Source: Fragilaria radians | Lineage: Eukaryota; Bacillariophyta; Fragilariophyceae; Fragilariales; Fragilariaceae | Direction of reading: 5' to 3' | Length of the DNA: 41,302 nt | Assembly: GCA_900642245.1 (NCBI GenBank) | Contig: CAAAJI010000144.1 | Span: 96,413 to 137,714 of the forward strand | In this document: positions 30,224 through 40,126 of the stretch, piece after piece | How positions within the stretch are numbered: position 1 is the stretch's first letter | Layout: every line of letters starts with the position of its first letter | Position numbers and translations under genes: made by a program | The notes under the pieces: generated by a model | Told to the model about the DNA's origin: nothing | Seen by the model: the letters and a program-made list of their open reading frames with translations, nothing else | Databases searched by the model: none

Positions 30224-30734
30224 TTAAACCCATAGCGGGTCCTTAAAACTTTGCTCTCCCTCTCCAAGCATAAATGGAGAATTTGAATGCATATTCCTCA
30301 TTGATACTTGCAGCTGAGAGGCAGAAGAAAACCTGTATAAATCCCACATTGAAGGGTTGCAGGAATAGTTGTAGAATGGAGGAGTAAACCTCAACTCCCT
30401 TATGAAGTATAAACCCTGGGTCTGGTGAGCGCTGGTAGGATAACACACAGATTTTCCGGAACCTGGGACATATCCAATTCCTTGAACCCCACATTTTAGG
30501 ATTTTTGCCACTTTGGATAGACTTTCTGAGTGAGATTGTTGCAAGGTAGACAATAAACACTTGATAGACCTCAAGTGGAGGCTTAGGCCTGAGTGATTTG
30601 GAATAAGCCAAGCACAAAGTCGGACAAAACTCCGCAATTTTGGGTGAGCTAACACCAGAACTAAAACACGTGAAGCAGCTGGCATTGGAATCCACAGGAA
30701 ACTTTGCTGGAAGGTCATAAAAGCTGGACTTCAC
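30224..30734 (-). other. Unrecognised segment with two overlapping long minus frames
   Basis: Frames 30224-30718 (164 codons) and 30243-30734 (163 codons) overlap almost completely in different frames, in DNA richer in GC than its surroundings. Neither product matches a family I know. Only one at most can be real. Codon-level evidence is lacking, and both may be chance in a non-coding part of a mobile element lying just beyond the CoDi relic. Confidence 0.35.
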
Positions 30735-30810
30735 TATCGTCAGTATAATCTATTTGATTTTAAAGGGGAAGTTTATTTCATTTGACTTGAAGACCAGGGT
30801 TGGACAACCT

Positions 30811-32284
30811 TCAGACGCCACCAAGTACAAGAAATACGTCAAGAAATTTGAAGAGGGCAAGCCTGAAAGTTACTAAATCATATGCATGATCTGCATCTAC
30901 ATAGACTGTCATCCAGACTTTTGGTCCCTTTGACACGGGAAGGTCATTTGGAATTTCATCTTCAGCATCTGGATAGAAATCTTTCCAATTTGGATGATCC
31001 TCAACAGGGTAAGTAGAATGATCTGGATATGCTGTATCAATACTAAATCTCCCCTTTGGAAAGGTCTTAAGGCAAACTAGAATCCTCTTAACAGCCTTCA
31101 AATGTCCATCCCTTGGTGACATGTTAAATCTGCTCATAGCAGATGTTGTATTGGCAATGTCAAATCTCCCTAGAACAATTGTCCAGACAAAGCGTCCTAT
31201 TTTTTATCTATTCTTAGCTGAAATTTGATCAGTACAAAACGGTGTGTCATCTACTTCAGGATGATACCCTTCGCTCATGGGTGTCTTGATGGGTTTCAGT
31301 TCTTTACCAAAAAGCTTCTCAAAGTTAGGGATTACATTTTGAATAAAAGTTCTTGCAGAAATAGCTAATCCTTAACCTTGGTTCTTCCATGCATCACCGA
31401 GAAATTCCATATTTCCAGCCACGTAGTACTCAGGAATACCTGAATTCTTCAATAAAGAGATATTCTCTAAGGACTTGATTACTGCCATGGGATCCTTGCT
31501 CCAAATAAGATTATCGTCCACATGTATAGCCAAATGTTCATAATGCAATGTTTTATCTATCATCCGTAGATCCGGGTCGTGCTTAGTTTTCTTGAATCCT
31601 AATCTTAGTAATGATTCTGCTGGAAATTCAGACTCAGTCTTCATTCTTGCTACATATAACATCTTGGAAGTCATACCAAAAAGGAATACTTGTGCACAAT
31701 GGAATCCTTCAATAGACTTGGTAGAAGAAAAATAAGTATCTGTAGCAATAACTTCATTTATCCTCTTTTGTCTTAACTTTTGAAACCGACTTTTAAGATG
31801 GTGTCGCATAGGATAATGAACAGTAGACTTGGCTAATTGTTTCGTTTGTCTTAGTGTATGCTGTATGACAGCATGTGGCCTAACTGCAAAATAAGTTGAC
31901 AATCTTTCATAATCAATCTTTCAAGGCAGAGCCTTGCTACAGCAAGGACCTGCATTAACTAAGATGGTGTCATCAATATTAGTCCTTTGGACAGTATTAG
32001 AAGGAAACCCTAAACGCACAGGCTTTCCCTTTATTTTATTCATCAGCAAAACCGATGGGTCAGCAAAGGACATTTTTGACCATTGTAGTGAAGTGAAAGA
32101 CTTTTAGCGGTAGAATCTAAGCGAATGTTGTAATTCTCAGTGTCAATAACCTGCTGGTAAAACGTGTCTGCCGTCTGATCAGAGAATGAGGACGGATTCC
32201 CGGAGTATCACCATGCGTTAAGCAATACTGTTGAAGCAAAGACATGTCATCAGCAGTAGGTAATCTAGTCTTGAAATGTACCAT
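30811..32284 (-). mobile_element. CoDi-like Copia element, 3' part, internally deleted
   Basis: Minus strand, in order: HFKTRLPTADDMSLLQQYCL and PSSFSDQTADTFYQQVIDT (about 32275-32130; the second part in a shifted frame), then 31902-31372. The latter begins with pre-integrase sequence (IATDTYFSSTKSIEG; MKTESEF), jumps near 31640 straight to reverse transcriptase (LLRLGFKKTKHDPDL), then AIHVDDNLIW, the xVDD catalytic box. 30811-31137 is the later RT part (MSRFNMSPRDGHLKAVKRIL; YPVEDHPNWKDFYPDAEDEI; TVYVDADHAYDLV). Integrase core and most of the RT palm are deleted. It continues the segment 36400-37949, from which the inserted Copia separates it. Confidence 0.85.
32280..32284. repeat. Copia target site duplication, left
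   Basis: ACCAT, repeated at 36400-36404. Removing the insert and one copy restores the CoDi reading GCMVHFKTRLP on the minus strand. Confidence 0.78.
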
Positions 32285-32506
32285 ATATCCCTCACGTTCA
32301 GTTGAGTTTAGATTTATATTTGTTAGGGCTATCCATTAGGGATAAAGAATATTGTGTTGAGGCCAATCAATTTAAAAGATACGGTGAAACCTTCAGTTCA
32401 ATCTAATTTAGTAATTACAACTTTTGATTGGAATCCCTTTTGAAGCTTCCTCTTCATCTTTGTAGTCTCATCAACCCCATAGACGATATTTCAATACGTT
32501 TAAGCG
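32285..32506 (+). repeat. Copia 5' LTR (222 bp)
   Basis: Starts ATATCCCTCACGTTCAG and ends TTTAAGCG. Compared with the 3' LTR it has an extra gaatattgtgttga and an extra caatacgttt. The difference in length is fully accounted for (222-14-10+1=199). Confidence 0.85.
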
Positions 32507-32517
32507 TGGGTACCTAG
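32507..32517 (+). other. Putative primer-binding site
   Basis: TGGGTACCTAG immediately follows the LTR and begins TGG, as a complement to a tRNA CCA end would. The same TGGGTACCT follows the LTRs at 978 and, on the minus strand, at 25573. The tRNA was not identified. Confidence 0.55.
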
Positions 32518-32589
32518 TAAGCGTCTATTTGAGACTACGTGTTATCAAGTTTATCCTTGTTTAGTTGGCACTCATTTCTTAGGTCAAAT

Positions 32590-33732
32590 ATGACTGATTT
32601 GAATACAATAAGAGTAATCCCCTTCTGCGGAAAGGCTGATGAGTGGCCCATTTGGAGTGAGAAGTTTCTTTCTAAAGCCAAGAGATATGGTTTGAAGGAT
32701 TTATTGTTAGGAAAGTTGTCCATCCCAAGATCTGATGAAGAATTTGATGTGACGTCTGAAATAGGAAAGGAAAAGTCTAGAATCATAGTTGCGCTTACTG
32801 AACTCATTCTTTCAATTGATGTGAAGACAAGTAGCGGTAAAACTGCTTTTAATTTAGTTAAAGGCTGCAAGACCAAGGATCATCCAGACGGCAATGCAGC
32901 TACTGCTTGGGAAAGGCTCAAAAACAAGTATGAGTCTGTTTCTGCTCCTACGTTGGTGAAATTGGAGAAACAGTTTAGAGAACTATCATTAAAGAAAGGT
33001 CAAGATCCAGAGACTTGGATCACAGAACTAGAGGACCTTCGTGTTAGGCTTGAAACTATGGAATCAAGCATTTCGGAGAATCAATTTATGATTCACATTT
33101 TAAACAACCTTACTTCGGACTATGAGCTTCAACTTGCAATGATGGAGAGAAGAGTTGGTGACACTGATAGGCCACTAACAGTTGAAGAAATTAGAGGAGT
33201 GTTAATTCTACGTTTTGAAAGATTGAATTCAAATTCAACCAATAATAGTGAAGGTGAAATTTTAGAGGAACAAGCTCTTTTCAGTGGGCAGTTCAAAGGA
33301 AAGTGTCGTAATTGTGGTTTAATTGGACACAAGTCATTTCAGTACAAGAATCGCGCAGTTAACAATGGTGGAAATAACCGTAACTCAAACGGTGGCATTT
33401 TTTGTTCGTATTGTCGCAAGTCCGGACATGACAAGAGAAATTGTTTCAAATTGAAGAAGAAGGAAGCCCGAAACAGCAATCCCAGTAGCAATAACGGTAA
33501 TGGTAACCGGCAAAACTATGAGTCACAAGATGTCGTATTTACTGCTACTTCAAAGAATGGAACGCTAAGCAATGATATTTGGATTTGTGACAGTGGAGCA
33601 TGTGGACATTATTGCAAGTCAATTGAAGGCATGTTTAACTTGAGACGTTGCAGAAACGATCACAGTTGGCAATGGCGACAGCATGATGGCAACAAAAGTT
33701 GGAAGTCTAGGGCGGCGTGTTGTTCAACTTGA
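32590..33732 (+). pseudogene. Copia gag with zinc knuckles and start of protease
   Basis: The start is taken at ATG 32590 (MTDLNTIRVIPFCGKADEWP), because upstream codons of the same frame lie in the leader. A UBN2-type gag body follows (LEKQFRELSLKKGQDPETWI; LTSDYELQLAMMERRV). Then come two CCHC-like knuckles. The first, CRNCGLIGHKSFQY, has Tyr in place of the last Cys; the second, CSYCRKSGHDKRNC, is complete. The frame ends just after the aspartic protease site WICDSGACGHYC. The frame shift at about 33690 moves into 33683-34078. Confidence 0.88.
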
Positions 33733-34930
33733 TGGTTCTACTTTGGATATTATCATCAATGAAGTTAAGTATGTCCCAAATTTGTGTGCCGATCATTTTA
33801 GTATCAACAAGGCTATTAAGAATGGGTTTAACCTTAGCAACAATGGGGCATCTATCTGTTTGACAAAGGGATCCGCATCTATCACCTTTGACAGAGTTAT
33901 AAACACCCTAAGTGGGAGCATCTCAGGCATTAAGATGGTCTGTAAGGAATCTTCTGTTGCTTATACTGCTCAAGGCAAGACAGAGTCGGTTAATTCCATC
34001 AATATCAACAAGTTTCATGAGATGATTGGGCATTGTGGCTCTGATCATTTAAGAGGACAGCGGCTATTCATGGTTTGAGGTTGAAGGGTGATCTTAAAGT
34101 CTGTGAAGATTGTGCCGTTGCTAAAGCAAGGCAGAAGAACGTGAATCAAGACTGGAAGGAAGGGAGTCAAGCCTGGTGAAAGAGTTTATCTAGATATAAG
34201 CTCTATTAAGGACAAAAGTTATGGTGGTTCCTGCTTCTGGGTCTTAATTTTAGATGATTACACAGACTATTGCTGGAGCATCTTTTTGAAGGCAAAGAGT
34301 GACCTAAACGCAAAGGTAACAACACTACTAACCGACCTGAAGATTGCAGGAGTCAATGTTACGTTTATAAGGTGTGATGATTCCGGTGAGAATAAGGCTT
34401 TGTTTGAAGAATGCCAATCCAAGGGCTATGGAATCAAGTTTGAATTTTCTGGTCCTCGAACTCCCCAGCAAAATGTCAAAGTTGAAAGAAAATTTCAAAC
34501 CTTCTTTGGGAGGATTAGAGCTATGCTAAACAGTGCTGGTTTGAAGGATAACCTCAGATCGGGAGTTTGGGCAGAATGCGCATTGACAGTTACATTTCTT
34601 TCCAATATTACATCAATCAAGAATCAGGAGATTTGTCCTTACCAGTTGCTGTATGGATGCAAGCCAAGACTCCCTGCAAGTTTAAGGTCTTTCGGTGAAA
34701 TTGGAATTGTTACTACAAAAGACAAAATTCAAGGCAAATTGAATAATAGAGGAACGCCCTGTATGTTTGTTGGTTTCTCTGTACATCATGCACATGATGC
34801 ATATAGAATGCTAAACATTGAAACTGAGATGATCATCAATTTAAGCGACATCATCTGGCTAAATGAAATGCATAAGGATTGGATTGGAAGAAAAGTTAAG
34901 AATCAGCTTATTGATGATGATGAAGACTGA
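33683..34930 (+). pseudogene. Copia protease C-terminal part and integrase
   Basis: 33683-34078 continues the protease and enters the integrase zinc finger (FHEMIGHCGSDHLR). After a shift, 34080-34285 reads LKGDLKVCEDCAVAKARQKN and YLDISSIKDKSYGGSCF. 34286-34930 is the integrase core with VTFIRCDDSGENKAL, GPRTPQQNVKVERKFQTFFG and NITSIKNQEICPYQLLYG. The usual QQNGxxER motif has Val for Gly. Acidic residues of the D-D-E triad can be placed (D in YLDIS, D in RCDDSG, E in VERKF), but the frame is broken. Confidence 0.85.
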
Positions 34931-36098
34931 TGTTATGAAGTCGAAAATTCAGTTGTTGAACGAGGGCCAAGACGCTTCTCAAGCTGTCACAAATCAAGAT
35001 GACATAAAGAGGATGAAGCTGTACAGACAGTTGCGTCAATTGGAGAGTAGTTTCAACCCGGATGCTGCTAAATTAGTGGAGCAAATCGAGCAAGGAAGGG
35101 AAATATTGCTTGACCAGGTCAACTTTGCATTATTTAGCGGAATGGTAATCAATGAAGAGCCCACTACCTTTGAGCAAGCATGGAATCATCAAGATCCTAA
35201 AATTAGAGAAAAGTGGCGGGAGGCCATCAATAAGGAGTTTGATGAGATGAGCAAGAAATAAGTATGGGAAATTATTTAGAAAGAGAATATTCCTAAGAAT
35301 AGAAGGACAATTAAATGTAAGTGGATCTTCAAGATCAAACGAAACGGAATTTTCAGAGCAAGGCTAGTTGCTTGCGGATACAGCCAGATTCACGGCATAG
35401 ATTCAATGAACGCTTTGCCCCTGTAATCAACGATGTTAGTTTTCGGATTATGTTAGTTGCAATGCTAATTTGGAATCTAAAGGCTTGTATTGTTGATGTT
35501 GAGACAGCTTTCCTACATGGGGAATTACAAGAAGAGATTTATATGAATATTCCAGAAGGTATGAATTCTGATTCTAATTCTTGTTTATTACTAACCAAAA
35601 CAATCTATGGGCTTGTACAAAGTACAAGGGAATTCTATAAGAAATTAATCTCTGTGCTGAAGGCCATCAGGTTCAAGGAAAACAAATCTGATCCATGTTT
35701 ATTGTCGAAATGGAACCAAGATGGAATCTTAATGATCGGAATCTACGTTGATGACTATTTGGTTGTCGGGAAGGAGATGCAAATCCAGGAGTTAATTGTT
35801 GCATTGAAGGAAAATGGGTTCAATCTAAAGATTGAATACAATCTTACAGATTATTTGAGTTGTCATGTAATTGAGGATGTGAAGTTGAATCACATATTGA
35901 TACTTCAACCTCATTTAATCAACAATTTATAGGCCAAGTTTGGAGAGGAAGTTGTTAACAAAAGGGCGTATCAAACTCCTGGGACTCTAAGGTTCAAAAT
36001 TGTTCGCCCAGATGATGAGGCCGACCTCATTGACATGAATCTACAGAGCAGATATCGTTCTGGAGTTGGAATGCTTTTGTATCTTACCAAGTATTCAC
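34931..36098 (+). pseudogene. Copia reverse transcriptase; RNase H deleted
   Basis: 34863-35261 holds the linker (EPTTFEQAWNHQDPKIREKW), and the sequence continues through stops as NRRTIKCKWIFKIKRNGIFR. 35321-35932 is the RT: FNERFAPVINDVSFRIMLVA, VDVETAFLHGEL, LTKTIYGLVQSTREFYKK, IYVDDYLVVG with an intact YVDD, and LTDYLSCHV. After a stop at 35932, KRAYQTPGTLRFKIVRPDDE and YRSGVGMLLYLTKYSR follow. Then the match ends at 36098, exactly where a TTAGGGG array begins. About 130 codons of RNase H (present in the 6110-6600 relic) are absent. Confidence 0.87.
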
Positions 36099-36101
36099 GA
36101 G

Positions 36102-36122
36102 TTAGGGGTTAGGGGTTAGGGG
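36102..36122 (+). repeat. Telomere-like (TTAGGGG)3 array
   Basis: Three exact TTAGGGG units, preceded by a partial G. They stand between the end of RT homology and unrelated filler leading to the 3' LTR. A CACGTG palindrome follows at once. Confidence 0.9.
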
Positions 36123-36200
36123 TTCACGTGACGAATGTTTTGGAGGATAGTGGTGAAGAGTACGGTGACTGAACGTTTCGGCATAGGAAGGGTATTGGAA

Positions 36201-36399
36201 ATATCCCTCACGTTCAGTTGAGTTTAGATTTATATTTGTTAGGGCTATCCATTATGGATAAAGGCCAATCAATTTAAATGATACGGTGAAACCTTTAGTT
36301 CAATCTAATTATAGTAATTACAACTTTTGATTGGAATCCCTTTTGAAGCTTCCTCTTCATCTTTGTAGTCTCATCAACCCCATAGACAATATTTAAGCA
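36201..36399 (+). repeat. Copia 3' LTR (199 bp)
   Basis: Starts ATATCCCTCACGTTCAG after a purine-rich stretch (aggaagggtattggaa) that could be the polypurine tract. It ends TTTAAGCA before ACCAT. It carries two deletions relative to the 5' LTR. Confidence 0.85.
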
Positions 36400-36404
36400 A
36401 CCAT
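36400..36404. repeat. Copia target site duplication, right
   Basis: ACCAT, matching 32280-32284. The duplication could be read as ACCATA with a one-base shift of the element start. Confidence 0.78.
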
Positions 36405-37949
36405 ACATCCAGCAAGATCTAGAGGAATTGCAAGGATATCATTGTCATTGCTGTCCTTAACAATCATTTGTTGTGTTCCTCCGTGTCTATGACAAATAGA
36501 GTCTATGAAGATGCCAAATTCTCTTAACTGAAACTCTGATAATAAGGAGTGATTTGATGTTTCATTACATATGCCTTCATGTACTAATAGCAGAACAGAT
36601 TGTCCATTGGGTAAGTTGAGGGCGGTAGGTTGGTATGTTGTAGGAATTTGTGTAAATATCATCCTTATTCCAAGTTGTTTGGACAAGGTCTGTGAATGCA
36701 TCTTCATAGTCTTGTATCCATTTAAACAATCCTCCTTTTACAATGGCGATGAAAGAATGTTGTAATGACATTTTCTAGCTTTTTAATGTTACCATTCCTA
36801 TTGCCATCAGTCTCATATTGATTAACCAACTGATGCCATGTCCGGATACCATTTAGGTCCATCAAAATCTTACATCCTACTCCACCTTGACAAGCACTGA
36901 GTAGTGCGCCAAACATTGTGTGTGCATCTTTCTTTATTGGAGATGCTGACGGTACTTCATCCATGAAATCAGCAAATCAGTCTACCCCTTTTTCTAAGCA
37001 GGCAGTATGAAAATCAGTATCAAGTAGGTGAACTGCACCAATTTGCCCATGATGTCCTTCTACACTATTTCTAAAATGTTCAAAACGGTCTATGCTTCCA
37101 TCCCAAATGACTCTTGAAGGTAGAACTTGACGTCTCTCATCATTTGCAGTTGATATAGCTTGTGACCTCCCCTTAACCATCTGCATTGAAGTGCTTGGAT
37201 GATCTGGCATTTGTTGTTCATCTACAACTAAAGGGTATTGCTCTTCTTCATAAGTCTTCTTTATGTCATTTCTATAGCCTTCAAAAACTGGTTTTAGCAT
37301 AAACGCGTGATTTAAATGCTTGGGGTAGAAATCAAGTGTATTCGATTTCCCTGAAGTCATTGAGATCTCTGTGTCTTCTGAGAGGACACTTGGTGAAGAT
37401 GCTTTGCTAACGCTTGCTATATGCTTCTTGGATCTAATCTAGAAGATTGGTTTCATCTTCAAATGTCGACGGGATTAGCTTCTTGGCTACATTTGCATGT
37501 TCATCCAAACCAGATTTTTCTTCCATTCGCATCTTAAAACACTTTCCCAAGCATATTACTTTTAATATAAAATCTTGGAAAACAGAATCTCGTAGATCTT
37601 GACGTGAAAACACATTTCCAAACTCATGTAAGTCCAAACTAGATAACTGGATCATGTTCTCCATACTACAGAGGTTCATAGAGATGATCAATGACTTAGA
37701 CTTATTGTATATGCCCATCACTTCAAAAAGATTTTCAATTCCTGATGATATGTCTGGAGATCCCCAAAATGATGCTTTAGATGACAATTCACTCTTTCTA
37801 CAATGATTGTCTTCATGACTTTTGATGACCATAGGATTATCTATCTTGGGGCTGCAGAGTATATCTAACTTTTCCTTCTCAGTAGATGACGCTGACTTGA
37901 TAATTTTGGGCATCTTTGTGTCTTTGGATGAGATAGATCTTGTTGTCAT
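36400..37949 (-). mobile_element. CoDi-like Copia element, 5' part (gag and protease region)
   Basis: Minus strand from ATG 37949 (MTTRSISSKDTKM): an N-terminal stretch to 37434, a stop, then VIWDGSIDRFEHFRNSVEGH, MDEVPSASPIKKDAHTMFGA, LLSACQGGVGCKILMDLNGI, TWHQLVNQYETDGNRNGNIK and WIQDYEDAFTDLVQTTWNKD. These are the hallmark gag segments of diatom CoDi elements. The piece ends with a protease-like part (SKQLGIRMIFTQIPTTYQPT; LPNGQSVLLLVHEG; LDLAGCMV), stopping at the inserted Copia. Several shifts and stops are present. No LTR was delimited upstream of 37949, although a TATATATA box lies at 38058 in the adjoining DNA. Confidence 0.87.
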
Positions 37950-39060
37950 TCTGGTCTTCTAACGTGATCACCAGGTTGTTTATTTCTTATCCTTATTGAC
38001 CTTCTAAGTCCTTGGCCAGCTTCCTTTGAATTTTGGGTGACTCCCCTTTTTGTAGGTATATATAAGCCACTTCTATTCAACTATAGACTCAATACAAGAC
38101 GGATATTACCTAGTAGATGAAGTTCTAGACTTAATGAAGTTACCTTGGGCAAGTAGAAATGGATGAAATTAACCTATTTCTGTTGAATTAAGGCTCTATC
38201 CATAGGCTTAAGAATGCTAACTGTGGATGTTTTGTGGCCTACTGTCTGCACAGGTGCTTGCTTCTAGGCAACCACATTGCTACAGTTGAATGAATGTAAT
38301 TGTATTCAGTACCCCCATGAGTTCCTGATTTGACAACAATGACTTTTTTACTAGCTTGACGACATTCATGTCAACATGTAAGTGTTTCATTTCTGCAATG
38401 ATTGCTTCCCTTGCCTACACTGGGAATTTTCTAAGACCCTTGTCACAGTGAGAACTATTTGAATACACATTTGAAGAATTGTATCATTAACCTATCGAAT
38501 TCAAACCTTTTTTCTGTATCATTTTCATCACACCATTCCTGATTGTCAACTTGGGTGAAGTCATAGTCTTTAATTAGATCCTTTTGTATTTCTTTTGTAT
38601 TCTACTTGGTCTACCACTCCTCATTATGTAATATGGGTACAATCCGTGTCAACTTTGCCTTGTATATTTGACTGATCTGTACTTTCAGTTTGCTGCCCAT
38701 TTTTACTTTTTCTTTTCCGTGATGCATTTGTCATTTGATATATCAAATACCTCTGATTGAAGATTCATTTACATTGACCCCTGAGTTCCTTGGATTTGGA
38801 TGTTGATGCTTGGATGTGGATGCTGTATGTGAAAGTCCTCATTCATTCATGACTTACTGAAATATCGCTAAAAAGGGGTAATTTTTTGACCCCTCTCTGC
38901 AATGGGAATATATATATATTATACGTATATATATATATTTTTCATTTTCCTTGGGCATTGTAGTAGGATTTAGTATTCTGTCTATTGCACCTACACATAT
39001 TTATGTATATACCCATCACTGATATCCGTGAAAATGATTTTACCAACATGACGAAAGGTA
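37950..39060. other. No gene seen; AT palindrome at 38907-38940
   Basis: Probably includes the untranslated end of the CoDi element. At 38907-38940 an alternating AT tract broken by TATACGTATA is nearly self-complementary and could extrude a hairpin. Confidence 0.45.
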
Positions 39061-39108
39061 ATAATGGACGTATGTGCCCATGAACGACAAATAGGAGCAA
39101 GCATCCAT

Positions 39109-39128
39109 AACAACAACAACAACAACAA
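39109..39128. repeat. (AAC)n microsatellite
   Basis: About six to seven AAC units. With the CAT tract downstream it creates a low-complexity frame (39064-39297) that I do not accept as a gene. Confidence 0.85.
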
Positions 39129-39158
39129 GACCATTTCAGTGTCTTCTTCTACTTCTGT

Positions 39159-39159
<1 letters not shown>

Positions 39160-39202
<43 letters not shown>
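39160..39202. repeat. (CAT)14 microsatellite
   Basis: Fourteen uninterrupted CAT units, then att atc atc. Confidence 0.9.
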
Positions 39203-39297
39203 TATCATCGTCTTTGTCTGTTGTTGATATTGTTTTTGTTACCCTTGCTCATACCATACGTACCTTTCGTAAACTTACTATGCTGTTGGATGGATAA

Positions 39298-40094
39298 ATT
39301 TCCAAATGGTCCCCTTGCTGTCCTCCTCTGCAGTTGAGTCAATTCTCTTTGTAAATGGTAATAATGACGATGATAAAACATCCGTTTGGATAACAGGAAT
39401 TGTGTTCTCAACAACAGGTACAAAAGGAAGTAGGTCATATATTTTGATATCATGATATTCCGTCGTTACAGTCAACAACAACAACAGTCAACATGCAACG
39501 ACAGATACCTTACCGTGATCTCTCTCAAGATTTGGGACAATTCCAAGAAACAATCTTGTCTGTTCTGTAGGTGTGCGTGGGTGTGTATGTTTGATCGTTG
39601 TCATTATTTGGTACACACAAAATGTCATCTCTTGGCAAAAAGATGCAATCCACGATGTAAGGTCTCATGATTCTCAATTGGTTGTACGATAAAGTAATCA
39701 TGACAATGTCAAAGACGACAATGACAACGACGACGACGACAAGAGTATATCATGACATTACTTGTTGACTACAATCCAAACGCATATGAAATCGTGAAAC
39801 GACTACAATCTAAAGGATGACAATTTACAAAATCATGGACATGATAGATTATGAAATAATACTAAAATAATACGTATACAAAAATGGAATAGTCATACAC
39901 TTCCTTGGTTGGAATCATCCATTAGAATTTGGAATGACAAATCAATCCAAAAGGGATGAAACAAATTCAATCATAATCGATTCGATATATTTTATTATTA
40001 TAATAATCATCATCCTTATAAATACTACAAATGACTTTGTCATGATTGTTCCAAACACGCGAGATGAAGGATGTCTATCAAATCAAGGGTTATT

Positions 40095-40126
<32 letters not shown>

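Larger units (their letters stand above)
32285..36399 (+). mobile_element. Two-LTR Ty1/copia element, 4115 bp, decayed
   Basis: Two LTRs (222 and 199 bp) flank gag, protease, integrase and RT in the order PR-IN-RT that defines Ty1/copia. Flanks carry a 5-bp ACCAT duplication. The coding part is in at least six frames with stops (about 33730, 34078, 34925, 35261, 35280, 35932), and RNase H is almost all deleted. The element lies inside a minus-strand CoDi-like element. The LTR ends are AT...CA or AT...CG rather than TG...CA. Confidence 0.87.

Noticed and set aside
36102..36122. Possible chromosome end or G-quadruplex
   Set aside because: Only three G4 runs (four needed for an intramolecular quadruplex), and the element continues on the far side, so it is interstitial.
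39064..39297. 77-codon frame with poly-Asn and poly-Ser
   Set aside because: Produced entirely by the AAC and CAT microsatellites.
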